This document shows positions 16,277-24,763 of a stretch of 61,372 nt of DNA, in pieces (the stretch's first letter is position 1; every line of letters starts with the position of its first letter). The notes under the pieces are model-generated. The model was not told where the DNA came from, ran no database searches, and was given only the letters and a program-made list of their open reading frames with translations. The stretch is from Pyrinomonadaceae bacterium. GTDB lineage: Bacteria > Acidobacteriota > Blastocatellia > Pyrinomonadales > Pyrinomonadaceae. Position numbers and translations under genes: made by a program. The stretch is taken from the NCBI GenBank assembly GCA_019694345.1, contig JAIBCA010000159.1:1-61372 (forward strand), read 5' to 3'.

Positions 16277-16362
16277 ACGCTCCGATCGCAGCTTGGCGGC
16301 AGGCCCGCCGCTTTTGATATTTGCTATGCTCGAAGCTAACTCTTAGAATCGAAGTTTCGACT

Positions 16363-17010
16363 ATGTACCCAAAAGGTAACCTAGACATACCGGCGTCACA
16401 CGGCCACCTCGAAGCGATAATCAAAGAGCCGCACGGCACGCGCCGCGGCATCGGTGTCGTATGCCACCCGCACCCGCTGGGCGGCGGAACCATGCACAAC
16501 AAGGTCGTTTTTAGAGCGGCCGCGGGGTTGCTGGACGCCGGGCTTTTGACCGTCAAATTCAATTTTCGCGGTGTTGGCGGTTCGAGCGGCGTCCATAACG
16601 AGATAGTCGGCGGTCGCGAGGATGTAGCGGACGTTTTGACGTACGTCGAAAACGAATATCCCGATGAGGATGTTACGCTCGCCGGATTTTCGTTTGGTTC
16701 GCGAACCGGGCTTGATGCCGGGTTTGATGACCCGCGCGTCAAACGCCTCATATCGATCGGCACTCCGGTCGATAAATACGACGACTATGATTTTTTGATC
16801 GGTTTAAGAAAGCCAATCCTGTTCATCCACGGTGACAACGACGAGTTCGGCTCGATCGAAACGCTCAAGCCGTTGATCGAGAAGGTTGCCGCGACGGCAG
16901 AGACCGAGCTCATCGTTTTTGAGAACTGCGGCCATTTCTTTGACGAGCATCTCAACGAACTGCGCGAGACCGTCCGGGTATGGACAGAAAAAATGCTGTC
17001 CGACGCGTGA
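16363..17010 (+). CDS. Alpha/beta hydrolase (COG2945-like)
   Basis: Cytoplasmic serine hydrolase, 215 residues from the ATG at 16363 (a longer frame from 16321 has no supporting ribosome site). VVCHPHPLGGGTMHNKVV forms the oxyanion region, GFSFGSRTG contains the nucleophile Ser, HGDNDEFG the acid and CGHFFDEHL the His, completing a standard triad. TVKFNFRGVGGSSG is typical of this subgroup, often annotated as alpha/beta superfamily hydrolase. The natural substrate is unknown. It is followed by a thioesterase gene about 85 bp downstream. Confidence 0.82.
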   Translation: MYPKGNLDIPASHGHLEAIIKEPHGTRRGIGVVCHPHPLGGGTMHNKVVFRAAAGLLDAGLLTVKFNFRGVGGSSGVHNEIVGGREDVADVLTYVENEYPDEDVTLAGFSFGSRTGLDAGFDDPRVKRLISIGTPVDKYDDYDFLIGLRKPILFIHGDNDEFGSIETLKPLIEKVAATAETELIVFENCGHFFDEHLNELRETVRVWTEKMLSDA

Positions 17011-17096
17011 ACCGGGCAAGGGCACAGTCAGTTAACACGTGCCAAACATATCGCTCCGTCGCCATTGGACGGTGCTGAGAACAAAATATCGATTTT

Positions 17097-17480
17097 ATGG
17101 AAAGAGAGAATATACGGGATGCAGCGATCCGTTTGACGATGATGCCGCGGGACACAAATGCTCACGGTACCGTTTTCGGCGGCGTGATCTTGAGCTACAT
17201 TGACGTCGCCGGCGGTGTCGAGGCGGTCCGTCACACTAAGCATAATCGATTCGTAACTGTCGCGATGAAGGAGGTGATCTTTCACGAACCTGTTTTTATC
17301 GGGGACCTCGTGAGCTTTTACGCCGAAACGCTTCGGGTCGGCAATACGTCGATCACGATCCATGTGGTGGTCGAGGCCGAACGCTTTGGCACGCCCGGCG
17401 TGATCGCCAAGGTGACCGAGGCGGAACTGACCTTCGTTGCCGTGAATGAGGCCCGCGAAAAGGTCAGGATCGGAGGATAG
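17097..17480 (+). CDS. Acyl-CoA thioesterase, hotdog fold (YciA-like)
   Basis: A 127-residue hotdog-fold thioesterase that hydrolyses acyl-CoA to free acid and CoA. MMPRDTNAHGTVFGGVILSYIDVAGG matches the YciA/BFIT active-site region (P-x-D-T-N-x-x-G-x-x-F-G-G), with the catalytic Asp in SYIDVAGG. FVTVAMKEVIFHEPVFIGDLV follows as the central strand pair. The gene ends 2 bp before truA, so the two are probably co-transcribed. Confidence 0.88.
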   Translation: MERENIRDAAIRLTMMPRDTNAHGTVFGGVILSYIDVAGGVEAVRHTKHNRFVTVAMKEVIFHEPVFIGDLVSFYAETLRVGNTSITIHVVVEAERFGTPGVIAKVTEAELTFVAVNEAREKVRIGG

Positions 17481-17482
17481 CA

Positions 17483-18271
17483 ATGCCAACCTGGAAACTC
17501 GAGGTCGAATACGAAGGGACGCGATATCGCGGTTGGCAGATGCAGCATAACGCCCGGTCGATCCAAGGCGAAATGATGGAAGTCACGCGGCAGCTTTTCG
17601 CGTCCAGAGTGGAACTCTACGGAGCAGGCCGGACGGATGCCGGCGTTCACGCGTTGAGCCAGATAGTGCACCTGAGGGTACCCGAGTTATCTGTGAATTT
17701 GACGCCGAAAATGATCCAGTTCGGATTCAATGACCTGTTGCCGCACGATATCAATGTTGTCAAAGTAATGAACGCACCTGACGATTTTCACGCCCGTCAC
17801 GATGCTATCCAGAGATACTATCTTTATCAGATCTCGAAGCGCCGAACGGCGTTCGGCAAGAATCTGGTCTGGTGGATCAAAGACGAATTAGACGCCGGAG
17901 CAATGCGCGAAGCGGCCAGGATGCTCGTCGGTCGGCATGATTTCCGCTCGTTTTGTGAGACAGAAGAGGGCAAAAAACAGTCAACTCTAGTCGAGGTCAG
18001 TCACGCAGATGTATTCACCGACGGCGATCTGATCTGCTTTCGCATCGGTGCGAGCCATTTCTTATGGAAAATGGTGCGGCGCATCGTTGGTATGCTCGCC
18101 GAGGTCGGCCGCGGCAACACCACGTACGATGCATTTGAACGATTGCTCAGATTTGAGTCAAACGTACCTGCGCAGTTCACAGCCCCGCCTTCCGGGCTGT
18201 TCCTCGAAAAAGTGCTTTATCGTGGAGATACTCCGCCGACGCAGCGACGAGGCGCATTCACGATAGGTTAA
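17483..18271 (+). CDS. truA: tRNA pseudouridine(38-40) synthase TruA
   Basis: Converts U38-U40 in tRNA anticodon arms to pseudouridine. The catalytic Asp lies in GAGRTDAGVHAL (about residue 53). YEGTRYRGWQMQ at the N-terminus and GASHFLWKMVRRIVGML near residue 190 are diagnostic of TruA. A length of 262 residues is normal. A GGAGG ribosome site overlaps the end of the upstream thioesterase gene, two bases before the ATG region. Confidence 0.96.
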   Translation: MPTWKLEVEYEGTRYRGWQMQHNARSIQGEMMEVTRQLFASRVELYGAGRTDAGVHALSQIVHLRVPELSVNLTPKMIQFGFNDLLPHDINVVKVMNAPDDFHARHDAIQRYYLYQISKRRTAFGKNLVWWIKDELDAGAMREAARMLVGRHDFRSFCETEEGKKQSTLVEVSHADVFTDGDLICFRIGASHFLWKMVRRIVGMLAEVGRGNTTYDAFERLLRFESNVPAQFTAPPSGLFLEKVLYRGDTPPTQRRGAFTIG

Positions 18272-18358
18272 CTCGCTGGTGCTTGCTTTCATTAACACGT
18301 TGTGACAAATTAAATCTATACGGATTTGTAAGGTTTACATATTAGGGAGACATTTTTC

Positions 18359-18691
18359 ATGCCACATATTATTGCCGAAACGGCAACTGGGACAATTTCG
18401 TTTGAGGCCGAGGCGGGCAAAAAGCTCGTACTTGCTCTTGAGGACAATGGTGTGGACATTCTGCACCGGTGCGGAGGCAACGCACGCTGCACGACCTGCC
18501 GCGTCGAGGTTATCGTGGGAGACGCCGGCGAAATGGGAGCCGACGAACAGGCGATCTTATCGACGAAAGAGGGTCTTAGCGAAAATACACGCCTTTCCTG
18601 CCAGATCCGTGTAAATGGCGATATGGAAGTCAAGGTGATCAACCAGGCAAGCGTTGCCGGCATCGACGCCGGGACGCGTCCGCAGGATTAG
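18359..18691 (+). CDS. 2Fe-2S ferredoxin
   Basis: Plant/adrenodoxin-type [2Fe-2S] ferredoxin of 110 residues. The cluster ligands are visible as CGGNARCTTC (about residues 41-50) with the fourth Cys in LSCQI (about residue 80). ILHRCGGNARCTTCRVEV is the family signature loop. It serves as a one-electron carrier in the cytoplasm. A ribosome site (AGGGAG) precedes the ATG. It lies immediately upstream of the SOD gene and near lipA, which needs electrons and Fe-S clusters, so a link to that enzyme is possible but unproven. Confidence 0.92.
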   Translation: MPHIIAETATGTISFEAEAGKKLVLALEDNGVDILHRCGGNARCTTCRVEVIVGDAGEMGADEQAILSTKEGLSENTRLSCQIRVNGDMEVKVINQASVAGIDAGTRPQD

Positions 18692-18775
18692 AAGATTTGA
18701 GTTACATTGAGCGACGGCAAATGCTCAGCTGGTGATCTGAACCAGTTCGGAATTCCTAAAACGGGAGAAATAAAG

Positions 18776-19381
18776 ATGGGTTTGAATACAACATACACAG
18801 CAAGAACTTTCGACCTCAGCGACCTGAACGGCATCTCGAACGAGACGCTTGCGATGCACTTTAAGCTCTATGAGGGCTACGTAACAAACACGAATGTACT
18901 CAATCAGCGGATCGCTGATCTGATCGGGGACGGCGAACTCGACCCGACACAATCAGCGGCTTTCAGCGAGTTGAAACGCCGGTTCGGATTTGAGTACAAC
19001 GGCATGGTCCTGCACGAGTATTATTTTGACAATATGCAGAAACAGGGCACGGGTGATCCTTTTTCGAACTCGGCCTTTATCGGTGCCGCCGAAGCAAGCT
19101 TTGGAAGCTATGAGATCTGGAAAGCCGATTTTGTAAACACTGGCAAAATGCGTGGTGTGGGTTGGGCTGCGGTCTATCAAGATCCGTCAAATGGCTCGAT
19201 CTCGAACCATTGGATCAACCTCCACGAAACCGGCAACGTTGCCGGATTTAAGCCGATCCTCATCATGGACGTTTGGGAACACGCTTTTATCAGAGATTAT
19301 GCCCCGGTCGATCGTCCGAAGTACATTGAGGCCTTTTTCTCAAATATTAACTGGACGACCGTCAACGCAAGGCTCGGCTAA
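18776..19381 (+). CDS. Superoxide dismutase, Fe/Mn family
   Basis: Dismutates superoxide using a mononuclear Fe or Mn site. Four ligands can be placed: His in AMHFKLYEGYV (about residue 30), His in MVLHEYYFDNM (about residue 80), and Asp and His in IMDVWEHAF (about residue 160). The N-terminal half departs from classical SodA/SodB wording (no NHSFFW). I chose the ATG at 18776, preceded by GGGAGAAA, and not the earlier in-frame start at 18707; the product is 201 residues. It has no signal peptide, so is cytoplasmic. Metal preference cannot be read from sequence alone. Confidence 0.9.
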   Translation: MGLNTTYTARTFDLSDLNGISNETLAMHFKLYEGYVTNTNVLNQRIADLIGDGELDPTQSAAFSELKRRFGFEYNGMVLHEYYFDNMQKQGTGDPFSNSAFIGAAEASFGSYEIWKADFVNTGKMRGVGWAAVYQDPSNGSISNHWINLHETGNVAGFKPILIMDVWEHAFIRDYAPVDRPKYIEAFFSNINWTTVNARLG

Positions 19382-19399
19382 ACGGCTGTTAACTTTAAC

Positions 19400-19471
19400 G
19401 AAACCACAGGCAAGCACGGGAACCGCACGGGTAAAAGCTATCGGTGTCTAACTGTGTTAATCTGTGGTTTC
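19400..19471. repeat. Imperfect long palindrome between sod and lipA
   Basis: GAAACCACAG (19400-19409) is the exact reverse complement of 19462-19471, and further inward matches (CAC triplets) continue the symmetry. The right arm reads as a variant of the ACCACAGATTAACACAG-type intergenic repeats found in many bacterial genomes. It spans the whole intergenic gap and could act as a bidirectional terminator or mRNA-end hairpin. Confidence 0.5.
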
Positions 19472-19481
19472 ATTGCATTTT

Positions 19482-20393
19482 ATGATCGACGAAAAAGTTT
19501 TAGTTCAGAGTTTTCTCAACCGGAAAGGCCGTGAAAGGCTTAAGAAGCCGGATTGGCTGAAGATCAAGCTTGGCGATCCTCGAAATCAGAACACCGTTCT
19601 TGAATTGATCGATGGCCTGAATCTCCACACCGTTTGCCAGGAGGCTAAATGCCCGAACCTGTTTGAGTGCTGGACCGACAAAACAGCGACATTCATGCTC
19701 GGCGGCGATACGTGTACACGACATTGCGGATTTTGTGCGGTCAACAAGGGAAAGCCGATGGACCTGGACCCGATGGAGCCGACGCATGTCGCTGAGGCCG
19801 TGAAGCACCTCGGCCTCGCACATGCCGTGATCACGTCGGTAAATCGCGACGACCTGCCTGACGGCGGCTCGATGCACTGGGCCGAGACGATATCGAAGGT
19901 CCGCGAACTCAACCCCGATTGCAAGGTCGAGGTGCTGATCCCGGATTTCAACGGCGACGAAGCGGCGCTGAACAACGTTATGCAGGCGCGGCCTAATGTC
20001 CTAAACCATAATACTGAAACGATAGCCCGGCTCTACCGCCGCGTCCGTCCAGACGCGAAATATGCTCAAACACTCGAGCTGCTCGACCGTTCGGCACATT
20101 TCCGCGACACTCAGTTTCCCGCGATGAAGACCAAAAGCGGGATAATGGCCGGGCTCGGAGAGGAATTCGAGGAGGTAGTCGATCTAATGAAGGACCTCCG
20201 CAGCGTCTCGTGCGATATTATGACCATTGGCCAATATTTGCAGCCTTACGAAAAACGTTTGCCGGTGGAAAGGTACGTCACGCCCGAGGAATTTGCCGAA
20301 TGGCGTCGGATCGGGCTCGATCTTGGGTTCAAACACGTCGAATCGTCGCCCCTGACGCGCAGTTCGTATCATGCAAGAGAGCAGGCAGAATAA
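19482..20393 (+). CDS. lipA: Lipoyl synthase
   Basis: Radical SAM enzyme that inserts two sulfur atoms into octanoyl groups on lipoyl-dependent proteins. The auxiliary cluster motif is CQEAKCPNLFEC (C-x4-C-x5-C), the radical SAM motif is CTRHCGFC (C-x3-C-x2-C), and the C-terminal RSSYHA supplies the unusual Ser ligand. I chose the ATG at 19482 (303 residues); the earlier GTG at 19464 lies in the intergenic palindrome. No clear Shine-Dalgarno sequence precedes it. The partner lipB is not in the window. Confidence 0.96.
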   Translation: MIDEKVLVQSFLNRKGRERLKKPDWLKIKLGDPRNQNTVLELIDGLNLHTVCQEAKCPNLFECWTDKTATFMLGGDTCTRHCGFCAVNKGKPMDLDPMEPTHVAEAVKHLGLAHAVITSVNRDDLPDGGSMHWAETISKVRELNPDCKVEVLIPDFNGDEAALNNVMQARPNVLNHNTETIARLYRRVRPDAKYAQTLELLDRSAHFRDTQFPAMKTKSGIMAGLGEEFEEVVDLMKDLRSVSCDIMTIGQYLQPYEKRLPVERYVTPEEFAEWRRIGLDLGFKHVESSPLTRSSYHAREQAE

Positions 20394-20410
20394 ACAATTG
20401 GAGGATATCC

Positions 20411-20866
20411 ATGGAACAGATCGATAAACAGAAAGCGATAACAGTCCTGAATAAGATCCTGGAATTGGAGTTGGCTGGCGTTGTTCGCTATACGCATTAT
20501 GCACTGATGGTATACGGATACAATCGGATACCGATCGTATCATGGCTGCAAGGCAACGGCGATGAATCGTTGATGCACGCCCGCAAAGCTGGTGAGTTTG
20601 TAACTATGCTCGGCGGCCACCCGAGTTTGAAGATCGGTCCGCTGCTCGAGACCGAAAAGCACGATATCGGCGATATACTTCGCGAAAGCCTGGAACAGGA
20701 AAGTACTACATTGTCGGCCTATTACGAACTGCTGCACCTGGTGGAAGGCAGATCCGTCTCGCTCGAAGAATACGCTCGCGAGATGATCTTGCTCGAAGAA
20801 ATGCATCTTGATGAGGTCAATAAGATGCTCCGCAAGCCGGGCGAGATCGAGCCATTCTCGGAATGA
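20411..20866 (+). CDS. Bacterioferritin/ferritin-like protein
   Basis: A 151-residue four-helix-bundle protein of the bacterioferritin type. Helix 1 has ELELAGVVRYTHYALMVYG and helix 4 YAREMILLEEMHLDEVNKML, supplying Glu/His residues expected for a di-iron ferroxidase site; DESLMHARKAGEF gives a further E-x-x-H-like element. The role is iron storage or detoxification in the cytoplasm. The ATG at 20411 follows an AGGATAT ribosome site, and the longer frame from 20210 runs antithetically through lipA. Its stop overlaps the start of the next gene (ATGA). Confidence 0.82.
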   Translation: MEQIDKQKAITVLNKILELELAGVVRYTHYALMVYGYNRIPIVSWLQGNGDESLMHARKAGEFVTMLGGHPSLKIGPLLETEKHDIGDILRESLEQESTTLSAYYELLHLVEGRSVSLEEYAREMILLEEMHLDEVNKMLRKPGEIEPFSE

Positions 20867-21378
20867 CGGTCATCACCCGAACGGAGCGGCTACTGATACG
20901 CGAAATGGACTCCGCGATCGATGCGGAGTTCATTTTTCAGCTTCTAAATTCGCCAAAATTCATTAAATACATCGGTGATCGTGGCGTGCGTAACGCCGAG
21001 GCCGCCAGTGAGTTTATCGAGACGCGATATCGTCAGAGCTATCGCGATCATGGATTCGGACTCTATACGGTCGAGTTGCTCCCCGGCGGGCCCCAGATCG
21101 GAATCTGTGGGTTTGTGCGGCGTGATACGCTGCCGGAGCCGGATATCGGGTTTGCGTTTCTGCCGGAATTCGAAGGCCGTGGATACGGCTTTGAGTCCTC
21201 ATCCGCAATGTTGGCCTACGGCCGCGGTCAACTGGGTATGCGGCGCATCCTTGCGATCACGTCACCGGATAACGACGCATCGGGCGGTCTCCTATTGAAA
21301 CTCGGTTTTTCTTTCGACCAAATACTGGCGACGGACACCGAGTCTTTGAAACTCTATTCCTCAGACCTCCCGGCCTGA
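20863..21378 (+). CDS. GNAT family N-acetyltransferase (RimJ/RimL-like)
   Basis: A 171-residue GNAT enzyme. TERLLIREM starts the fold, YTVELLPGGPQIGICGFVRRDTLPEPDIGFAFLPEFEGRGYG includes the acetyl-CoA pyrophosphate loop (E-G-R-G-Y-G), and ILAITSPDNDASGGLLLKLGF is the typical C-terminal part. The RimJ/RimL subgroup acetylates N-terminal residues or small molecules; the target is unknown. The ATGA overlap with the ferritin-like gene suggests translational coupling. Confidence 0.85.
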   Translation: MTVITRTERLLIREMDSAIDAEFIFQLLNSPKFIKYIGDRGVRNAEAASEFIETRYRQSYRDHGFGLYTVELLPGGPQIGICGFVRRDTLPEPDIGFAFLPEFEGRGYGFESSSAMLAYGRGQLGMRRILAITSPDNDASGGLLLKLGFSFDQILATDTESLKLYSSDLPA

Positions 21379-21460
21379 ACTTTGTTTCGCAAAAATTCGT
21401 TCTTCCAAGCGTCTGTAATTAACGGCGGCAACATTGCCGATCATTTTTTGGAGGCTTCAA

Positions 21461-21979
21461 ATGGACAGTTTCAAACACGCCGTCCCGACCGCGGGTAACG
21501 GGCAAAAGACCCATCAGCAATGCTGGCTTGCATCGTTCGGGATGCTCTACAAATACTACAAGCTCAACGCATCCTCGATCGAGGAAAAGCTGAGTGCCGC
21601 GGGCATCGACGTTGCGACCGCCAAATCCGACGGAATGCTCGATACAGATTACAAAACCGCTGCGACGGCGCTTGGCCTGACCGCACTGTCGGTCGCGCCA
21701 TTTAAGGAAACAAGTTTTTTCGACTTTGACGTTTCGTCGGGTGCGTACAAGTTTCTCGACGAATTGAAGAAGGGCCCGCTTTGGGTGTCGCGTTACATCA
21801 AACCAGGGCTGTACCACGCCATAGTAGCAACAGGATACAATGACGACGGCAAAGGTTACATAATCTTCAACAATCCGTATCCGGGACCGACCAATGCGGT
21901 CGAGGACACATCGGTGCCGGCGACGCTGTTTGTTCGCGATCTCACGAATGCAAAGGGTTCGGTAATGGCGTACCGCTAG
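21461..21979 (+). CDS. Papain-like cysteine protease-fold protein
   Basis: A 172-residue protein with a papain/C39-like triad arrangement: Cys in HQQCWLASFGMLYKYY (about residue 23), His in LYHAIVATGYND (about residue 120) and an Asn in IFNNPYPGP (about residue 136). No signal peptide, transporter or substrate gene is adjacent, so it could be a cytoplasmic or type-VI-like effector-style protease, or an enzyme with altered activity. The ATG at 21461 has a GGAGG site 8 nt upstream; the longer frame from 21434 lacks one. Confidence 0.7.
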   Translation: MDSFKHAVPTAGNGQKTHQQCWLASFGMLYKYYKLNASSIEEKLSAAGIDVATAKSDGMLDTDYKTAATALGLTALSVAPFKETSFFDFDVSSGAYKFLDELKKGPLWVSRYIKPGLYHAIVATGYNDDGKGYIIFNNPYPGPTNAVEDTSVPATLFVRDLTNAKGSVMAYR

Positions 21980-22011
21980 CCGGCGGTTTAGGATTAGCCG
22001 CAAAATGAAAT

Positions 22012-22047
22012 AGAATGCAGAGTTTGAGGGTTCAGACTCTGCATTCT
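22012..22047 (+). terminator. Strong 16-bp hairpin abutting the lpxI start
   Basis: The two arms 22012-22027 and 22032-22047 pair over 16 positions (one G-T wobble) around a GGGT loop, followed by TATTT. It may terminate the upstream transcript. It ends only five bases before the lpxI ATG, so it occupies the place where the lpxI ribosome site should be (see findings). Confidence 0.6.
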
Positions 22048-22052
22048 TATTT

Positions 22053-22880
22053 ATGAGATACGGACTTATCGCTGGCAACGGCCAGTTCCCTTTTTTGGTT
22101 ATCGAGGGTGCTCGCCGTAAAGGTGCAGACCTTTCGGTTGTCGCGATCAACGAGGAAACGGATACGCGGATCGATCAGGAGGCATCAGACATTCGCTGGG
22201 TCGGGATCGGCCAACTTGGCAAAATGATCGCCTTTTTTAAGGAGCGCGGCGTCGAACGTGTGATGATGGCCGGTCAGGTCAAGCATGTCCAGATATTTTC
22301 GGGAGCTATGCCCGATATGCGGATGGTAAAAATGCTGTGGAATCTCCCTCGCCGAAATACCGATGCACTTATCGGCGGCATTGCCATGGAGCTTGCAAAG
22401 GATGGGATCGAGTTGATCGATTCAACCTTCTTTGTCGGCGACCATCTCGCCTCGGAAGGTGTGATGTCCAAGCGGCGTCCGAGTGACCTCGAACTCGAGA
22501 ATATCGAATACGGCCTGCAGATCGCACGCGAGATCGCACGGCTCGACCTGGGGCAAACGATCGTCGTCCGCGGCAAGGCCTGTGTCGCCGTCGAGGCGAT
22601 GGAGGGCACCGATGCGGCTATCAAACGAGCCGGCGAGCTAGCCAATGGCAAGTTAACTGTCGTTAAGGTTGCCAAGCCGCACCAGGACATGCGCTTCGAC
22701 GTACCGGTCGTGGGCATCTCGACCATCGAAACTATGATCGCCGCCGGTGCGACCTGTCTTTCGATCTCAGCCGGAAAAACCCTGATCTTCGACCGCCAGG
22801 TCATGCTCTCCCTCGCCGATCGGCACAACATCTGCGTGATCGGGTCGCCGATTGAAACCTTTTCGGGCGGCGAAGCGTAA
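22053..22880 (+). CDS. lpxI: UDP-2,3-diacylglucosamine pyrophosphatase LpxI
   Basis: Hydrolyses UDP-2,3-diacylglucosamine to lipid X in lipid A synthesis, replacing LpxH in many lineages. The 275-residue product starts MRYGLIAGNGQFPFLVIEGA, the family's Rossmann-like N-terminus, and carries RRNTDALIGGIAMELAKDGIEL and VRGKACVAVEAMEGTDAAIKRAG, the conserved DUF1009 core. The start matches the family, yet there is no Shine-Dalgarno sequence and a strong hairpin precedes it. Together with lpxK elsewhere in the window, it supports an LPS-producing cell. Confidence 0.93.
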   Translation: MRYGLIAGNGQFPFLVIEGARRKGADLSVVAINEETDTRIDQEASDIRWVGIGQLGKMIAFFKERGVERVMMAGQVKHVQIFSGAMPDMRMVKMLWNLPRRNTDALIGGIAMELAKDGIELIDSTFFVGDHLASEGVMSKRRPSDLELENIEYGLQIAREIARLDLGQTIVVRGKACVAVEAMEGTDAAIKRAGELANGKLTVVKVAKPHQDMRFDVPVVGISTIETMIAAGATCLSISAGKTLIFDRQVMLSLADRHNICVIGSPIETFSGGEA

Positions 22881-22916
22881 ATATCGCCATTGTTCGTACC
22901 AAATCCAGGAGAAATA

Positions 22917-24575
22917 ATGAGAAGAAATCTTTTTGCACTTTTACTGCTTGCAGCGTTCGTTTTTCAGAGCTCCGCACTTGCTCAAACGACGATCAAGATC
23001 ACGCCGGCCGAAAAGAAGGCCGCTGAGGGCGTCACGGCCGCCCAACTGAAGGACTATCTGTATTTTGTCGCATCCGACGAAATGGAGGGCCGCGATACCC
23101 CCTCGCGTGGTCTGGACACCACCGCAAAATTCATTGGCATGAACTTGTCGCGTTGGGGATTCAAGCCGGCCGGCGACAACGGCACGTTCTATCAGAAGAT
23201 CGCCCTCAAAAAGGATGCGATCAATCCGGCGGGAACCTCGGTCGAAATAGGCGGACAGAAGTATTCGTATGGCGATGACATTGTGCGTGTCTCGGGAAAT
23301 TCGGCGGCCGCGATCTCAGCCCCGATCGTCTTTGCCGGCGACGGCTGGATGATCAAGTCGAAGGGTCTCGATCCGTACAAGAACATTGACGTCAAAGGCA
23401 AGCTTATCGCCGTTTACAGCGACGGGCCGTCCTCCGGACGTAATATCGTCGCGCTTCCTCAGGGGGTTACGCAGGCGGATCTGACCGGCGAACGGGGCAA
23501 GGACTGGGCCGATGCAACAACTTTCGCCCGAGCAAATGGTGCGGCGGGCGTACTAGTCTTGCCGTCAAAATTCTTGTCGGACAATTGGGGAATGGTCAGT
23601 CAAATGTTTGGCCGCAGTCGCATGGTCGTTGAAAAGCTTGCGCCGGCCGTGCCGGCTCAAGCGGCGGGGGCTCCGTCGGTTTTTATCGCTTCGCAAAAGC
23701 TTGCGGCGGCGATCTTTGCCGGTGAGACAAACAACCCGATGACGGGGTCAAAGACCTCGTTCGACCTGAGCTCAGACAAGAAGTTCAACTTCACCATCGC
23801 CATCAAGACCGAAACGGCCTGGACCCAGAATGTTGTCGCCCTTTGGGAAGGCAGCGACCCAACGCTTAAGAGCGAAATGGTCGCGATCGGCGCTCACTAT
23901 GACCACGTCGGGATCAACCCGAACGCTCCCGGCCCGGACAAGATCTTTAACGGAGCTGACGATGACGGCTCGGGTACGGTCGCCGTCCTGTCGATTGCCG
24001 AGGCCCTCGCAAAAGCTCCCAAACGTCCAAAGCGCTCGGTTCTTTTCGTTTGGCATTGCGGTGAAGAAAAGGGGTTGTGGGGTAGCGAGTACTTCAATAA
24101 GTTTCCGACCGTTGATATCAAAAAGGTCATCGCACAACTCAATATCGATATGATCGGCCGCAGCCGAAAGGCAGATGATACCAATCCGAAAAACAAAGAT
24201 CTGTCGGATGAAAACACGATCTACGTGATCGGAAAGGACATGATGAGTTCGACTCTGGGAGCGGTCGTTGATGGGGCTAACAAAGGCTACCTCAATATGA
24301 AATACGATACGCGTTACGACGACCCAAAGGACACGAACCGCTTTTTCTTCCGGTCTGACCATTTCAATTACGCGGTCAACGGAATCCCGATCGCGTTTTG
24401 GTTTGACGGTGTCCATGAAGACTATCATCAGGCTGGCGATCACGCCGATAAGATTGACTATGTCCGAATGGAAAAGATCACGCGAACTATCTTCCTGACG
24501 TTATGGAAGCTAGGTGACCTTAATGAGCGGCCGAAGGTTGATAAGCAATTACCGCCCGAATTGACCCAGCGCTGA
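22917..24575 (+). CDS. Secreted M28 family aminopeptidase
   Basis: Exported zinc exopeptidase, 552 residues from the ATG at 22917 with an AGGAGAAA ribosome site. It has a signal peptide (RRNLFALLLLAAFVFQSSALAQ), a PA-like inserted domain at about residues 130-280, then the di-zinc catalytic domain: GAHYDHVG, GADDDGSGT, CGEEKGLWGS, NIDMIGR and EDYHQAGDHADK supply His, Asp, Glu, Asp and His ligands in order. It probably trims amino-terminal residues from extracellular peptides. It is the last gene of a plus-strand run and is followed by a terminator. Confidence 0.92.
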   Translation: MRRNLFALLLLAAFVFQSSALAQTTIKITPAEKKAAEGVTAAQLKDYLYFVASDEMEGRDTPSRGLDTTAKFIGMNLSRWGFKPAGDNGTFYQKIALKKDAINPAGTSVEIGGQKYSYGDDIVRVSGNSAAAISAPIVFAGDGWMIKSKGLDPYKNIDVKGKLIAVYSDGPSSGRNIVALPQGVTQADLTGERGKDWADATTFARANGAAGVLVLPSKFLSDNWGMVSQMFGRSRMVVEKLAPAVPAQAAGAPSVFIASQKLAAAIFAGETNNPMTGSKTSFDLSSDKKFNFTIAIKTETAWTQNVVALWEGSDPTLKSEMVAIGAHYDHVGINPNAPGPDKIFNGADDDGSGTVAVLSIAEALAKAPKRPKRSVLFVWHCGEEKGLWGSEYFNKFPTVDIKKVIAQLNIDMIGRSRKADDTNPKNKDLSDENTIYVIGKDMMSSTLGAVVDGANKGYLNMKYDTRYDDPKDTNRFFFRSDHFNYAVNGIPIAFWFDGVHEDYHQAGDHADKIDYVRMEKITRTIFLTLWKLGDLNERPKVDKQLPPELTQR

Positions 24576-24591
24576 TCACCGCAAAATATAG

Positions 24592-24636
24592 ATGCCCCGG
24601 AGCCATTGCCATTTAGGTGGAGGCTCCGGGGCATTT
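24592..24636 (+). terminator. Rho-independent terminator after the M28 peptidase gene
   Basis: ATGCCCCGGAGCC (24592-24604) and its exact complement GGCTCCGGGGCAT (24622-24634) form a 13-bp stem with a 17-nt loop, followed by a short T-run. Located 16 bp after the stop codon. On the minus strand it is also followed by T-rich sequence, so it may serve the convergent gene too. Confidence 0.8.
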
Positions 24637-24763
24637 TCATGAGCTTTGGCTATTGATCAGACGAGATCAGCGTTTCTGCTCGCCGGACGAACTCTTTGAT
24701 CTTTAGCGATTTGAGTTCTCCGTAGGTTTGCTTTGCTTGGACGGACTTTCCGGAGATCTTCGG

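Noticed and set aside
21419..22150. 243-codon minus-strand frame
   Set aside because: Opposite the papain-like and lpxI genes, both of which have good motifs; includes the hairpin region.
23772..24443. 223-codon minus-strand frame
   Set aside because: Lies entirely opposite the M28 peptidase gene, whose catalytic motifs are intact; a codon-bias shadow.
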